From Planctomycetota bacterium (GTDB lineage: Bacteria > Planctomycetota > UBA1135 > UBA2386), in NCBI GenBank assembly GCA_016716265.1, contig JADJWQ010000001.1, positions 310,001-374,000 of the forward strand: DNA of 64,000 nucleotides. Reading direction: 5' to 3'. Below are positions 18,856 through 28,082 of the stretch, piece by piece. The position numbers and the translations under genes are program-made. How positions within the stretch are numbered: position 1 is the first letter of the stretch; each line of letters begins with the position of its first letter. The notes under the pieces were generated by a model. That model was not told the DNA's origin. It searched no databases and worked only from the letters and a program-made list of their open reading frames with translations.

Positions 18856-20790
18856 ATGCACACCCGCTGCGCACGCGCTCTCCCCGCCGCCGCCGCCCTG
18901 GCGTTGCTGGCTGCGCTCGCCCCCGCGCCGCATGCCCAGGTCCCGGGCCGGCCGTCGTCGTGGGCCTGCCTGCAGACGACCGCGGCCAGCACGGTGTTCC
19001 AGCGCGGGAAGATGGCCGCGATCGTCGACCCTTCCGGCTGGCACGTGTTCTCGAGCGCCACGCGGCGGTGGTCGTCGTTCCCGCTCCCGACGCAGCCGCT
19101 CACGTCGATCTGGATCACCAACGACATCGTGCTGTTCGATGCTGCGCCGCTGTACGTCGCGCACGCGTCGCACGCGGCAACCGCCGCCGGCTTCGCGCCG
19201 CTGCTGCTCGGCGCCGGTGCGGCGATGGTCAATCCGGCCAGCAATCGCAACGACTCGGTGCTGGTGCTCCGCGACGGCGCGACGCTGCACACGTTCTCCG
19301 GGTTCGACGGCTTGTGGCGCAGCCGTGCGTTTCCGCCGACCGCGCGCGTCGTCGTCCAGCGCGACGTCGTGCTGGTGGCGGACGGCAATCAGCTCTGGGC
19401 GATGAGCGAGTCGGACCCGCAGTGGATCCCCCACACCGCTCAGGGCCCCGTGAGCGCGATCTACGCCGACGGCACCATCGGCATCGCCGAGGACGCGACG
19501 CACGTGCACGGCTTCTCCGCAGTGCTCGGCACCTGGACCAGCGCGCCGCGGCTTCCGAATTCCGCGAACCCGACCGTCTCGCGCAACGCCGCCGTGTGGA
19601 CCAATCCCAGCGAGGCGCTCGCCTACGGAGCGACGAGCGGAGCCTTCGCGCGGGTCACCACCGGCGGCGGCGTCCTGGTGACGCCGTCGGACCAGTTCGT
19701 CGTGCTCGAGGGCGTCGCCAACCAGTGGTGGCTGTTCTCGGGAGTGACCGGTCGCTGGACGACGATCACGCTGAGCGGGCTACCGACCCTCGTCACCGAC
19801 ACGACGGTGGCGGCGCTCGTCGTCGGCAGCACCATCCACGCGTGGTCCGCGACGCGCGATTCGTTCGCGACGCTGACGGGAGTGACCGCGAACGTCGCCC
19901 TGGCCGCGGCGACCGGCTACGCGCAGGACGCCCGAGGTGGACCGTTCTGGCTGTACAGCGGGCTGACCGGCACCTGGCAGCGCGCCCCGGCGAACACCGG
20001 CGCGGCCCTGCCGGGTCTGACGCGCAATGGCGCGCTGCTGATCGATCCGACCGCGGGCCTCGCCTGGGCGTTCGACGCCCGTACCGCGCGCTTCGTGTCC
20101 GAGCCGCTCGGCACGAACGGTCGCGCGCTCTACAGCGATCCAAACACCTCGACGATCGCCGCCGAGGACGACGGCAAGGTCACGTTCTTCGACGCGCGCC
20201 GCGGCGTGTGGGTGCGCGTGCCGAAGAACGGGACGTTCCAGCAGACCGCGCTGTGGCGCACGACCTTCGTCGGCGCGCTCGGCGCGCACGTCGTCGCGCA
20301 CGGCGTCCTGCAGGGCGAGCCGGAGCGGCTCACGATGCCGAGCGGTGCACCGACCGGGCTGATCGCCGCCTCCGAGACGCTGCTCGCACAGACCGGCGCG
20401 GAGATCTGCGCGTTCTCCGGCACGCCCGAGCTGCTGTCGCCCGCGCAGTTCCCCGAATTCCGCCGCATGGCGGCGGCGGCGGGCGCGACGCTCGATCTGC
20501 GGTTCTTCGGGTCGTTGCCCGCGGCCGGCCGACCGGCCAGCGGGGCGCTCGTGCTCGGGCGCCCGCTCGCACAGGGCGTTCCCACGCCGTTCGGCGAGCT
20601 GCTGATCGACACGGCTGGCGCGATCCCGCTCGGCCCGCTGTCACTCGGCGCGGCCGGCCGCGCCGACCTGCGGATCCCGATCCCGAACCTGCCGGGCCTC
20701 GGCGGCGCCGAGCTCGGCGCGCAGGGCATCGTGCTCGAGGCGTCCGGCGCGACGTGGCTGACGCGGCTCGCGAGCTTCCGCGTGCCGTGA
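18856..20790 (+). CDS. Secreted repeat protein of unknown function
   Basis: 644 residues with a signal peptide (ALPAAAALALLAALAPAPHAQ). The body contains repeated units of about 60 residues, each with a motif such as HVFSSATRRWSSF, GFSAVLGTWTSA, LFSGVTGRWTTI, LYSGLTGTWQR and FFDARRGVWVRV, which suggests a beta-propeller. The last 100 residues form the C-terminal domain shared with four other secreted proteins here (DLRIPIPNLPGLGGAELGAQG). No catalytic motif is visible. Start is the ATG at 18856, chosen for the signal peptide over one at 18817. The 3' end runs directly into a 15-bp tandem repeat. Confidence 0.8.
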   Translation: MHTRCARALPAAAALALLAALAPAPHAQVPGRPSSWACLQTTAASTVFQRGKMAAIVDPSGWHVFSSATRRWSSFPLPTQPLTSIWITNDIVLFDAAPLYVAHASHAATAAGFAPLLLGAGAAMVNPASNRNDSVLVLRDGATLHTFSGFDGLWRSRAFPPTARVVVQRDVVLVADGNQLWAMSESDPQWIPHTAQGPVSAIYADGTIGIAEDATHVHGFSAVLGTWTSAPRLPNSANPTVSRNAAVWTNPSEALAYGATSGAFARVTTGGGVLVTPSDQFVVLEGVANQWWLFSGVTGRWTTITLSGLPTLVTDTTVAALVVGSTIHAWSATRDSFATLTGVTANVALAAATGYAQDARGGPFWLYSGLTGTWQRAPANTGAALPGLTRNGALLIDPTAGLAWAFDARTARFVSEPLGTNGRALYSDPNTSTIAAEDDGKVTFFDARRGVWVRVPKNGTFQQTALWRTTFVGALGAHVVAHGVLQGEPERLTMPSGAPTGLIAASETLLAQTGAEICAFSGTPELLSPAQFPEFRRMAAAAGATLDLRFFGSLPAAGRPASGALVLGRPLAQGVPTPFGELLIDTAGAIPLGPLSLGAAGRADLRIPIPNLPGLGGAELGAQGIVLEASGATWLTRLASFRVP

Positions 20791-20850
20791 CGTCGCGTGC
20801 CCTGACGTTACGTGCCCCGACGTTGCGTGCCCCGACACTGCGTGCCGCGG
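20781..20850 (+). repeat. 15-bp tandem repeat at the gene 3' end
   Basis: Four full copies and a partial fifth of CGTGCC-(G/C)(T/C)GACGTTG-like units (20781, 20796, 20811, 20826, 20841). The first copy contains the last codons and stop of the preceding gene. The second copy repeats the in-frame stop, and later copies have lost it (TGA to CGA). Confidence 0.8.
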
Positions 20851-20864
20851 GCCGCCGCGTCGGG

Positions 20865-20870
20865 CATGCT
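20865..20870 (+). promoter_or_regulatory. Putative -10 element (CATGCT), leaderless start
   Basis: CATGCT ends seven bases before the ATG at 20878, matching the spacing seen at 8190, 59865 and minus-strand examples. Confidence 0.35.
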
Positions 20871-20877
20871 GCCCGCC

Positions 20878-22488
20878 ATGCCTCCCATCCAGGTGTTCTG
20901 GTTCGGCTCCGCGTTGGTGCTCGCGGCCATCGCCGGGATCTCGTCGCAGTGGCCGCCGTTCGCGTGGACGCTCGTCGTCGCGGTGCCACTGTTCGCGCTG
21001 GGTGCGTGGGATGCATTGCAGCGCCGCCACGCCGTGCTGCGGAACTTCCCGCTGATCGGGCATTTCCGCTACCTGCTGGAGATGGTGCGCCCGGAGATCC
21101 AGCAGTACTTCGTCGAGTCGGACACCGACGGCCGCCCGTTCAGCCGCGAGATCCGCAGCGTCGTCTACCAGCGCTCGAAGGCACAGCTCGACTCGCGGCC
21201 GTTCGGAACGCTGCACGACCTCTACGCCAATGGCACCGAGGCAATCCTGCACTCGATCCGCGCGAAGTCCCCACCGGAGGAAGAGCCGCGGGTGACGATC
21301 GGCGCCGGGCGCTGCAAGCAGCCGTACTCGGCGTCGCTGCTCAACGTCTCCGCGATGAGCTTCGGCTCGCTGAGCCGGAACGCGATCCTCGCGCTCAACG
21401 GCGGCGCGAAGCTCGGCGGCTTCTACCACAATACCGGTGAGGGCGGGCTGAGCCCGTGGCACCTCGAGCCGGGCGGCGACCTGGTCTGGCAGATCGGCAC
21501 CGGCTACTTCGGCTGCCGCACGAAGGCCGGCACGTTCGATCCGGACGCCTTCGCGGAGCGCGCCCGGCTCCCGAACGTGAAGATGGTCGAGATCAAGCTG
21601 TCGCAGGGTGCCAAGCCCGGCCACGGCGGAATCCTGCCCGGCCGCAAGGTCACCGAGGAGATCGCTGCGATCCGCGGCGTCGAGGTCGGTCAGACGGTCG
21701 TCTCACCCCCCGCGCACACCGCGTTCGCGACGCCGCTCGAGCTGCTCGACCTGGTCGCGCGCCTGCGCGAGCTGTCCGGTGGCAAGCCGGTCGGCATCAA
21801 GCTGTGCGTCGGGCTCGTGCGCGAGTTCATGGGCCTGTGCAAGGCGATGCTCGACAGCGGGCTGCGCGTCGACTTCGTCACCGTCGACGGCGCCGAGGGC
21901 GGCACCGGTGCCGCGCCGATGGAGTTCTCGAACTCGGTCGGGCTGCCGCTGACCGAGGGCCTGCTGGTCGTCCACAACGTGCTGGTCGGCACGAATCTCC
22001 GCGACGACATCCGTGTGATCGCGAGCGGCCGGATCGCGACCGGCTTCAACATCGTCCAACGGCTCGCGATCGGCGCCGACCTGTGCAACTCGGCCCGCGC
22101 GATGATGTTCGCGCTCGGCTGCATCCAGGCGCTGCGATGCAACACGAACCGCTGTCCGGTCGGCGTCGCGACGCAGGAGCCGGCGCTCGTGCGCGGACTC
22201 GACGTCGCCGACAAGCGCGAGCGCGTCCGTCGATTCCAGCGCCACACGGTGCAGGCCGCGCTCGAGCTGATCGCGGCCGCCGGGCTCGACCACCCGTCCG
22301 AGCTCGGGCCGGAGCACGTGTTCCTGCGCATCGATCCGCAGCGCATCGCCAGCTACGCCGAGATCTACGACTACCTCGCGCCCGGCGATCTGCTCGTCGG
22401 ACGCTTCGGCGAGCGCGAGAGCGACTACGACGCGCTGTTCCGCCGCGAGTGGGAGGCGGCGCGGGCGGACGCGTTCGCGTCCGCGTGA
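20878..22488 (+). CDS. Glutamate-synthase-like FMN-binding membrane protein
   Basis: 536 residues. Two N-terminal hydrophobic segments (about 4-45) are followed by a GltB-type FMN TIM barrel: LLNVSAMSFGSLS, NTGEGGLSPWHLE, GAKPGHGG, VDGAEGGTGAAP, and cysteines in ALRCNTNRCPVGVATQ that resemble the 3Fe-4S ligands of glutamate synthase. The amidotransferase domain is absent, as in stand-alone GltS-domain proteins. The reaction is unknown; glutamate synthesis from free ammonia has been proposed for related proteins, but the membrane anchor suggests another redox role. It converges on the protease gene with three bases between the stops. Confidence 0.88.
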   Translation: MPPIQVFWFGSALVLAAIAGISSQWPPFAWTLVVAVPLFALGAWDALQRRHAVLRNFPLIGHFRYLLEMVRPEIQQYFVESDTDGRPFSREIRSVVYQRSKAQLDSRPFGTLHDLYANGTEAILHSIRAKSPPEEEPRVTIGAGRCKQPYSASLLNVSAMSFGSLSRNAILALNGGAKLGGFYHNTGEGGLSPWHLEPGGDLVWQIGTGYFGCRTKAGTFDPDAFAERARLPNVKMVEIKLSQGAKPGHGGILPGRKVTEEIAAIRGVEVGQTVVSPPAHTAFATPLELLDLVARLRELSGGKPVGIKLCVGLVREFMGLCKAMLDSGLRVDFVTVDGAEGGTGAAPMEFSNSVGLPLTEGLLVVHNVLVGTNLRDDIRVIASGRIATGFNIVQRLAIGADLCNSARAMMFALGCIQALRCNTNRCPVGVATQEPALVRGLDVADKRERVRRFQRHTVQAALELIAAAGLDHPSELGPEHVFLRIDPQRIASYAEIYDYLAPGDLLVGRFGERESDYDALFRREWEAARADAFASA

Positions 22489-22491
22489 CGG

Positions 22492-24489
22492 TCAGCCGCC
22501 GATCGTCGTCTCCAGGCCGTCGGAGGCGACGACGCCCAGCGTGTTGACCCCCGGATCGACCACGAGCCACTGGTGGTACAGCTTCGCGCCGACGAGCGCG
22601 GGCAGCGTGGGGATCGTGTAGCTGCGAGCTCCCTCACCATTGCCGTTCGTGACGGCGCCCTCGTTGACCTCGGTGCTGGCGAGCAGCGAGCAGCCGGGCG
22701 CGCCGATCCCCGCCAGCGAGAACGGCAGGCTGCCGCCCTGCCAGCTCCGGTTCGAGAAGCCGGTGAACAGCGTCGCCTGCTGGTTCGGCACGGCCTGCGA
22801 CAGCCGGACCTCGAAGGTCCCGCCGGTCTCCGGCGCACCGGTCCCGGCGATCGCAGGGATCGCGTTACCGGTCCGCTGGCACAGCACCTGGAACGACGGA
22901 CGCGTGACGAGGCCGGACGTCAGCCAGTTGCCACTGCCCGGCGTCGACCGGTAGAAGGCGCGACCCGAGTCGCCACTCGTGACGTTCGCGAGGAGCGTGA
23001 CGTTGTTGTGCCAGACGGCGACGTAGAAGCTCCCGGTCGGCACCGTGACCGGCGTCGGGAACGTCACGCTGTAGAAGCCGGGAGTCGTGCCGACGCTCAT
23101 CACGCCGGTCGCGAGCGGCGCGGCGGCCGGTGCGCTGCCGGCGCTGCCGTAGATCGCGGCCGTCACGCTGACGGGGCTGCCGGTGTTCGACTGCGTGAGC
23201 ACGCTGAAGCCCGTCACCTGCAGCGGCGCCGGCGCACTGGACTCGTAGCCGTATTCGTTGCCGCGCGTGACGTTCGACAGCGCTCCGCCGGTCGGATTGC
23301 GCGACGCGCACAGCGGCGGGAGCGACACCGAGCCCGGGCAGCCGAGCCCGAACGCCGTGAACGTCCCGGGCCGGATGCCCGACGCCAGGCGCCACGCGGT
23401 CTGCAGGTCGCCGCGGTCGATGCGCGTGCCCTGGTTGCAGCCGCCGGTCGAGGTGCACCCCGCGTGCGTGTGCACACCGATCGCGTCACCGGTGTTCTCG
23501 TGGATGATCGGCGAGCCCGAATTGCCGCCGGTCGTATCGGTCGCGTAGCACAGCGACGTCGGGCGGATCTCGCTGAGCGGGCCGAGATGCGTCTTCTGCA
23601 CGAGGTAGAGCGTCGACGGCAGGTTCTGCCCGACGGCGCCGCCGGTCGACCCGTAGCCGGTGATGCGGATGTTCTGACCGCCGGTGCCGGCCGGAATCGA
23701 GCCGAGCCGGTACCACTGGCCGCCATTCGCCTCGGTCGGCAGGAGCCCGGTGTTGCTGTTGCGCCCGACGATGCTCACCGACCAGTCGGAGCCGACACCC
23801 GCATCCAGGAACTGCTGCACCGTGAACGGGTACTGGTCGTCGGGATGCGAGCGCACGATCTGGCCACTCGACGTCGACAGCGGCACGTTGAACTCGATGA
23901 TCGTCGTGGAGCTGCCGCTGACGCAGTGGCCGGCCGTCAGCATGACGTCGCGGCCGGCCATCCAGCCCGTGCAGCCGACGAACAGGCGTCCCTGCCGCGG
24001 ATCGAAGCTCTGCACGCGGTTGTCGTCCTGACCGCAGATCGACTCCGGCAGGCCGAGGATCAGACCGCGCGTCACCTCGTCGACGATCACGCGGTTCGCT
24101 CGCGTGCCCGGTGCGGCGACGAGCTCGAGCAGCACCTCACCGCCGTTGAACAGCGCCGAGTCGTAGCGCCACTCCGCGAGCGTCGCGGAGTCGTGGCGCT
24201 GTACGGCATTCTGGTGTATCGCGTCCTGTGTCGCTGTGATGCGCACGAACGAACCCGTGGGCAGATTCGTCGACGCATTGAACTGCAGCTGGAGCCACGG
24301 GGTATCCGCGTAGCTCAGGCGCTGCGCGAACACGACCATCTCGCGGGCGGTCGTATTGTGGAGGAAGCCGGTGTCGAGGTTCACCGGGAAGCGCGCGCTC
24401 GGCGGCGTCAACGGAGTCTGCGTCGGGGCTTCGGACGCCATGACGGCCGCGGCGCCGAGCGCGAGGAGCGCTGGGAAGGAGAGTCGCAT
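22492..24489 (-). CDS. Secreted trypsin-like serine protease
   Basis: 665 residues with a signal peptide. The trypsin-like domain has His188 in LTAGHC, Asp235 in VGSDWSV and Ser324 in TTGGNSGSP, a complete triad. Four cysteines (ICGQ, GCTGW, HCV, LCYAT) could form disulfides. Downstream are a beta-sandwich-like region (about 400-540) and the shared C-terminal domain of secreted proteins (SYTIPTLPALVGAKLYHQW). It probably cleaves extracellular protein. Start is the ATG at 24489; the upstream in-frame extension is Pro/Arg-rich and lacks coding character. Confidence 0.9.
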   Translation of the reverse strand: MRLSFPALLALGAAAVMASEAPTQTPLTPPSARFPVNLDTGFLHNTTAREMVVFAQRLSYADTPWLQLQFNASTNLPTGSFVRITATQDAIHQNAVQRHDSATLAEWRYDSALFNGGEVLLELVAAPGTRANRVIVDEVTRGLILGLPESICGQDDNRVQSFDPRQGRLFVGCTGWMAGRDVMLTAGHCVSGSSTTIIEFNVPLSTSSGQIVRSHPDDQYPFTVQQFLDAGVGSDWSVSIVGRNSNTGLLPTEANGGQWYRLGSIPAGTGGQNIRITGYGSTGGAVGQNLPSTLYLVQKTHLGPLSEIRPTSLCYATDTTGGNSGSPIIHENTGDAIGVHTHAGCTSTGGCNQGTRIDRGDLQTAWRLASGIRPGTFTAFGLGCPGSVSLPPLCASRNPTGGALSNVTRGNEYGYESSAPAPLQVTGFSVLTQSNTGSPVSVTAAIYGSAGSAPAAAPLATGVMSVGTTPGFYSVTFPTPVTVPTGSFYVAVWHNNVTLLANVTSGDSGRAFYRSTPGSGNWLTSGLVTRPSFQVLCQRTGNAIPAIAGTGAPETGGTFEVRLSQAVPNQQATLFTGFSNRSWQGGSLPFSLAGIGAPGCSLLASTEVNEGAVTNGNGEGARSYTIPTLPALVGAKLYHQWLVVDPGVNTLGVVASDGLETTIGG

Positions 24490-24767
24490 GTCGAGTCTCG
24501 GAGTGGTGCCGGCGGAACGGGGCCGGCGGAACGGGAACGGCGGAGCGGGGAGGCCCACCCAGTGAACACGCTCTGCCGCGTCGAATCACCCCCCGCTGAT
24601 TCCCGAATGCCGCCCGAAGCGAACCGTGCCACACCGCGAGCCGTACACGGCCGCCGACTTGGCCGTCCCGATCCCTCCGCCCCTCGGGTGGTAGCCGGTG
24701 GACCGCACGGGGCATCGCGGCGACGATGACGCGATCGCCCCGTTCCCCTGACGTGGAGGCTCGACCG

Positions 24768-25250
24768 ATGCTGCGCTTCCAGAAGATCTTGGTACCGACG
24801 GACTTCTCCGACGCGTCGCGGGAGGCCTTCGGCCATGCGCGCGCCCTCGCGCAGGCCAGCGGCGGGACCGTCCTGCTGGTGCACGTCATGGAGATGCCGC
24901 ACTACCCGACGCTGTTCGAGGGCGCCGCGCTCGTCGCACCGGCGATCGACGACGACCTGCGCGCCCAGCTCCGGCAGCAGCTCGACGCGCTCGCCCAGGA
25001 GCATTTCGTCGCGCACGGCATCCCGGTGAACGCGGTCCTGCGCGAAGGGCCACCGACGCAGGAGCTCCTCGATTGCGCGACCGAGCAGGGTGCCGACCTG
25101 ATCGTCGTGGCCACGCACGGCTATACCGGCCTGAAGCACATGCTGCTCGGCAGCACGACCGAGCAGATCGTTCGCCATGCGTGCTGCCCCGTGCTGACCG
25201 TGCGCGCTGGCCAGCGAGACACGGCGGGTGAGTCCACTCCCGAAGCATGA
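24768..25250 (+). CDS. Universal stress protein (UspA family)
   Basis: 160 residues, single Usp domain: KILVPTDFSDASREAF at the N-terminus, VLLVHVMEMP, and the nucleotide-binding GYTGLKHMLLGSTTEQIVRH (G-2x-G-9x-G-S pattern), so it belongs to the ATP-binding subgroup. It probably functions in stress survival. GTGGAGG lies about ten bases before the ATG at 24768, one of the clearer ribosome-binding sites here. The stop overlaps the next gene as ATGA. Confidence 0.92.
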   Translation: MLRFQKILVPTDFSDASREAFGHARALAQASGGTVLLVHVMEMPHYPTLFEGAALVAPAIDDDLRAQLRQQLDALAQEHFVAHGIPVNAVLREGPPTQELLDCATEQGADLIVVATHGYTGLKHMLLGSTTEQIVRHACCPVLTVRAGQRDTAGESTPEA

Positions 25251-26728
25251 GTCGCATCGCCGTCCTGCTGCTCCTCGCGCTCGGGCTGGTCGCGGGCATC
25301 CTGGCGTGGTTCCTGCCGGCGACGCGCACCGGCGGTGTCGACGTGCCGCCGATCGCCCACTCGCTCCTGCCGGTGGTCGGTTGCCCGATCACGCTGCTCG
25401 CAGCGCACCGTGCCTCGCGTGCACCGCTCGGCCGCGATGCCGCCAGCTTCGGCGCGACGCGCCTGCTGCTCTATCTGCTCGCCGCCGCCATCGCCGTGCA
25501 GGCATTGCGACTGTCGCCGTTCGTGCCGGCGACGTTCCTGCTCGCCGTGCACGCGTGCCTCGCGCTCGGCGCATGCCTCCTGCTGCTCGGTGCGCGGGTC
25601 GCGCGCGCCGTGCCGCCGCGAATGCGCACCGCGGTCGACCTGACCTGCGGCGTCGCACTGTTCGTGTTCGCCGGGTCCGAGGCGGGCCTGCGCCTGATCG
25701 CGTGGAAGCGCCCACAGCCGTTGTTCTCGCAGGTCGACGAGCTACCGCGCACGCGGCTCTCGCGCGATCGACCGAAGCCCGGCGCGCTGCGGTTCGGCTT
25801 TCCCGTGAATGCCGACGGCTACGTCGACGACGCGTTCCCGAGCGCAGGGTCACCGCGGCCGGTCGGCGAGCGCCGGATCGCGGTGCTCGGTGACGAGTCG
25901 CTGTGGGGCCACGTCCCGCACGCGCTGCAGCCGACGACCGTCGCCGAGTCGCTGCCTGGTCCGCCGGCCAGCTACCTCGACTTCGGGGTTCCCGGCGCCG
26001 GGCCGTTCGAGGAGCTCGCGCTCCTGGAGGACGACGTGCTGGGCCGCGGCGTGGACGCCGTCGTGCTGACGATCGACGTCGGTGACGACCTCACCGACGT
26101 CGATCGGCGCTACGACGACTGGCGGCCGCTCGCGCTTCTCGTCGACCGCGGCAATCTGCTGCTGACTGCCGTCGCGGACCGCGTGCTGGCGCGCCTCGAT
26201 ACGCCACCCCACCCACCGGAACAGGAACCCTGGAGCGGTGCCGACGGCGATTGGACGCGCGATCCGACGCTCGAGCATCCTTGGCTCGGCGACGACGCAC
26301 TGCTGCGACGCGCGCGCGCTCGGGTGCTCGCGACCTGGGGCCCGGGTGCGGACGGACGCCGCGAGCGCCTGGTGTCGACGGTGGTCGCGATGCGCGACCG
26401 GTGTGCACGGACCGGCGTGCCGTTCGGCGTGCTGCTGCTGCCCGCCGCCGACCAGCTCGATCCGGCGCTGCGCGAGCTGTCGTCGCGGGAGCGTCCCGTG
26501 GACGCACCCTCCGGGACCTTCCAGGACTGGCTGTCGCGGCGGCTCGCGAGCTACGACATCTTGTGCCGCGACGCGCTGCCTGCCTTGCGCGCGACGGCAC
26601 CGTGGTCCGACGGCCGCCTGCACGTGTTCCACGATCACGACACCGAGCTCAACGCGCGCGGTGCCCGGATCGTCGCGGGACTGCTGCAGAACCTGGCGCG
26701 CGAGCTGCTCGGCGAATCCTCGCGATGA
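25247..26728 (+). CDS. Membrane protein with SGNH-hydrolase-like domain, function unknown
   Basis: 493 residues. Four to five N-terminal hydrophobic segments (about 5-23, 40-55, 72-90, 95-117, 130-150) are followed by a soluble domain resembling SGNH hydrolases: RRIAVLGDESLWG (about 210-220) and a terminal ELNARGARIVAGLLQNLA helix. The GDS box is interrupted (GDES) and the DxxH box is poorly preserved, so it may be inactive or use different residues. SGNH domains on membrane proteins often acylate or deacylate glycans. It is coupled to uspA upstream and dtd downstream through ATGA overlaps. Confidence 0.7.
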   Translation: MSRIAVLLLLALGLVAGILAWFLPATRTGGVDVPPIAHSLLPVVGCPITLLAAHRASRAPLGRDAASFGATRLLLYLLAAAIAVQALRLSPFVPATFLLAVHACLALGACLLLLGARVARAVPPRMRTAVDLTCGVALFVFAGSEAGLRLIAWKRPQPLFSQVDELPRTRLSRDRPKPGALRFGFPVNADGYVDDAFPSAGSPRPVGERRIAVLGDESLWGHVPHALQPTTVAESLPGPPASYLDFGVPGAGPFEELALLEDDVLGRGVDAVVLTIDVGDDLTDVDRRYDDWRPLALLVDRGNLLLTAVADRVLARLDTPPHPPEQEPWSGADGDWTRDPTLEHPWLGDDALLRRARARVLATWGPGADGRRERLVSTVVAMRDRCARTGVPFGVLLLPAADQLDPALRELSSRERPVDAPSGTFQDWLSRRLASYDILCRDALPALRATAPWSDGRLHVFHDHDTELNARGARIVAGLLQNLARELLGESSR

Positions 26729-27210
26729 AGACGGTCATCCAACGGGTGCAGAGCGCCGCTGTGCGCGTCGACGGCGAGGTCGTCGGGTCCGTGGGGCGCG
26801 GGTTCCTGCTGCTGGTCGGCGTCGAGGTCGGCGACACCGAGGCCGACGCCGACGCGACCGCCGACAAGGTCCTGCGGCTGCGCTGCTTCCCCGGCCGCAC
26901 ACCGATGGACGAGACGCTCGACGACATCGGCGGTGGCTGCCTCGTCGTCAGCCAGTTCACGCTCGCCGGCTCGGTGCGCAAGGGCAACCGCCCGAGCTTC
27001 ACGTCCGCCGAGGAGCCGGCCCGTGCCGAGGAGCTGTACCAGCGCGTCGCCGATCGCCTCGCCGCCTGCGGCGTGCCGGTCGCGACCGGCCGCTTCGGCG
27101 CGAAGATGCAGGTGGAGCTCGTCAACGACGGGCCGGTGACCTTCCTGCTGTTCGTCCGCGGCGGCCGCGTGCGCGAGGTCGTGCACGGCGCGTCGCCGGA
27201 CGCCGGCTGA
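26725..27210 (+). CDS. dtd: D-aminoacyl-tRNA deacylase
   Basis: 161 residues, full length for DTD. It starts MKTVIQRVQSAAVRVDG and has the two active-site motifs at the dimer interface, VSQFTL and NDGPVTF, the second being the chiral-proofreading NxGPVT loop. It removes D-amino acids and glycine mischarged on tRNA. It is last in the uspA-SGNH-dtd cluster. Confidence 0.96.
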   Translation: MKTVIQRVQSAAVRVDGEVVGSVGRGFLLLVGVEVGDTEADADATADKVLRLRCFPGRTPMDETLDDIGGGCLVVSQFTLAGSVRKGNRPSFTSAEEPARAEELYQRVADRLAACGVPVATGRFGAKMQVELVNDGPVTFLLFVRGGRVREVVHGASPDAG

Positions 27211-27218
27211 GCGCCCCC

Positions 27219-28082
27219 TCAGGTGAAGCGCTCGACGGTCCGCTGCACGTCGTCGGCGTAGCCGCCACCGAACAGCACCGTGTGCACGAGCAGCGGGTAG
27301 ACGTTGTAGAGGTCGCGACGCTCGGTGAAGAACGCACGGTCGGGTCCGCCGCGGTGCTCGCGGTAGCGCGCGAAGAAGCGCTCGCCGACGGTGCCGAACA
27401 GCGTCGCGAACGCCAGCTCGACCTCCGGATGCCCGTGGTGGATCGCCGGATCGAGCAGCCCGGTGATCCGGCCATCCGCGCTCAACACGTTGCCCGACCA
27501 CAGGTCGCCGTGGAGCAGCGCCGGATGGGCCGGCTCGTCGAGCCACACGTCGAGCCGAGCTGCCAGCTGCTCCACGTGCCGACGCGTCCTCGCAGCGAGC
27601 CGACCGCGCGACTCGGCCAGGCGAGCGAAGTGGACGAGCCGCTGCTCCGCGAAGAAACGCAGCCACGACGCGTCCTGTCCATTGGGCTGCACGAGGCCGC
27701 CGATCCGCGTGTCGTAATCGAGTCCGAAGCGCTCACCGTGCACCGCGTGCAGCTCCGCGATCAGGTCCGCCAGGTGCTCCTCGGCACTCCCGCGACACCC
27801 GGTCGCACCCGGCAGCAGCTCGAGCAGGAGCAGCTCCGGCGCCGCGTGGACGACCCGCGGCACCGGCAGCGCGGTGCGCACCGCGAGCTCGCGCAGCATC
27901 CTCGCCTCGACGTCGAGACCCGACGCCACGGCGGGATCCCACTTGGCGACCAGCGCGTCACCGTCCCCGAACGTCACCCGCGCGACCTCGCCGACACAGC
28001 CACCCCCGAGCCGCCGCACTTCCGTCGGACGCCGGCCGCACGCCGCCTCCACCGCCCGATCGAGCGGGCCGGGCAGCGTCAT
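27219..28082 (-). CDS. Fructosamine-3-kinase family protein (ketoamine repair)
   Basis: 287 residues of the APH-like kinase fold. LGGGCVGEVARV is the nucleotide loop, VAKWD the Lys, then LHGDLWSGNVL (catalytic HGDxxxxN), DPAIHHGHPEVELAF (metal site) and the family C-terminus YNVYPLLVHTVLFGGGY. Bacterial members mainly phosphorylate ribulosamines and erythrulosamines on proteins, making them fall off. The gene overlaps the phosphatase gene upstream by ATGA, a known pairing in which the phosphatase first dephosphorylates sugar-phosphate adducts. Confidence 0.92.
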   Translation of the reverse strand: MTLPGPLDRAVEAACGRRPTEVRRLGGGCVGEVARVTFGDGDALVAKWDPAVASGLDVEARMLRELAVRTALPVPRVVHAAPELLLLELLPGATGCRGSAEEHLADLIAELHAVHGERFGLDYDTRIGGLVQPNGQDASWLRFFAEQRLVHFARLAESRGRLAARTRRHVEQLAARLDVWLDEPAHPALLHGDLWSGNVLSADGRITGLLDPAIHHGHPEVELAFATLFGTVGERFFARYREHRGGPDRAFFTERRDLYNVYPLLVHTVLFGGGYADDVQRTVERFT

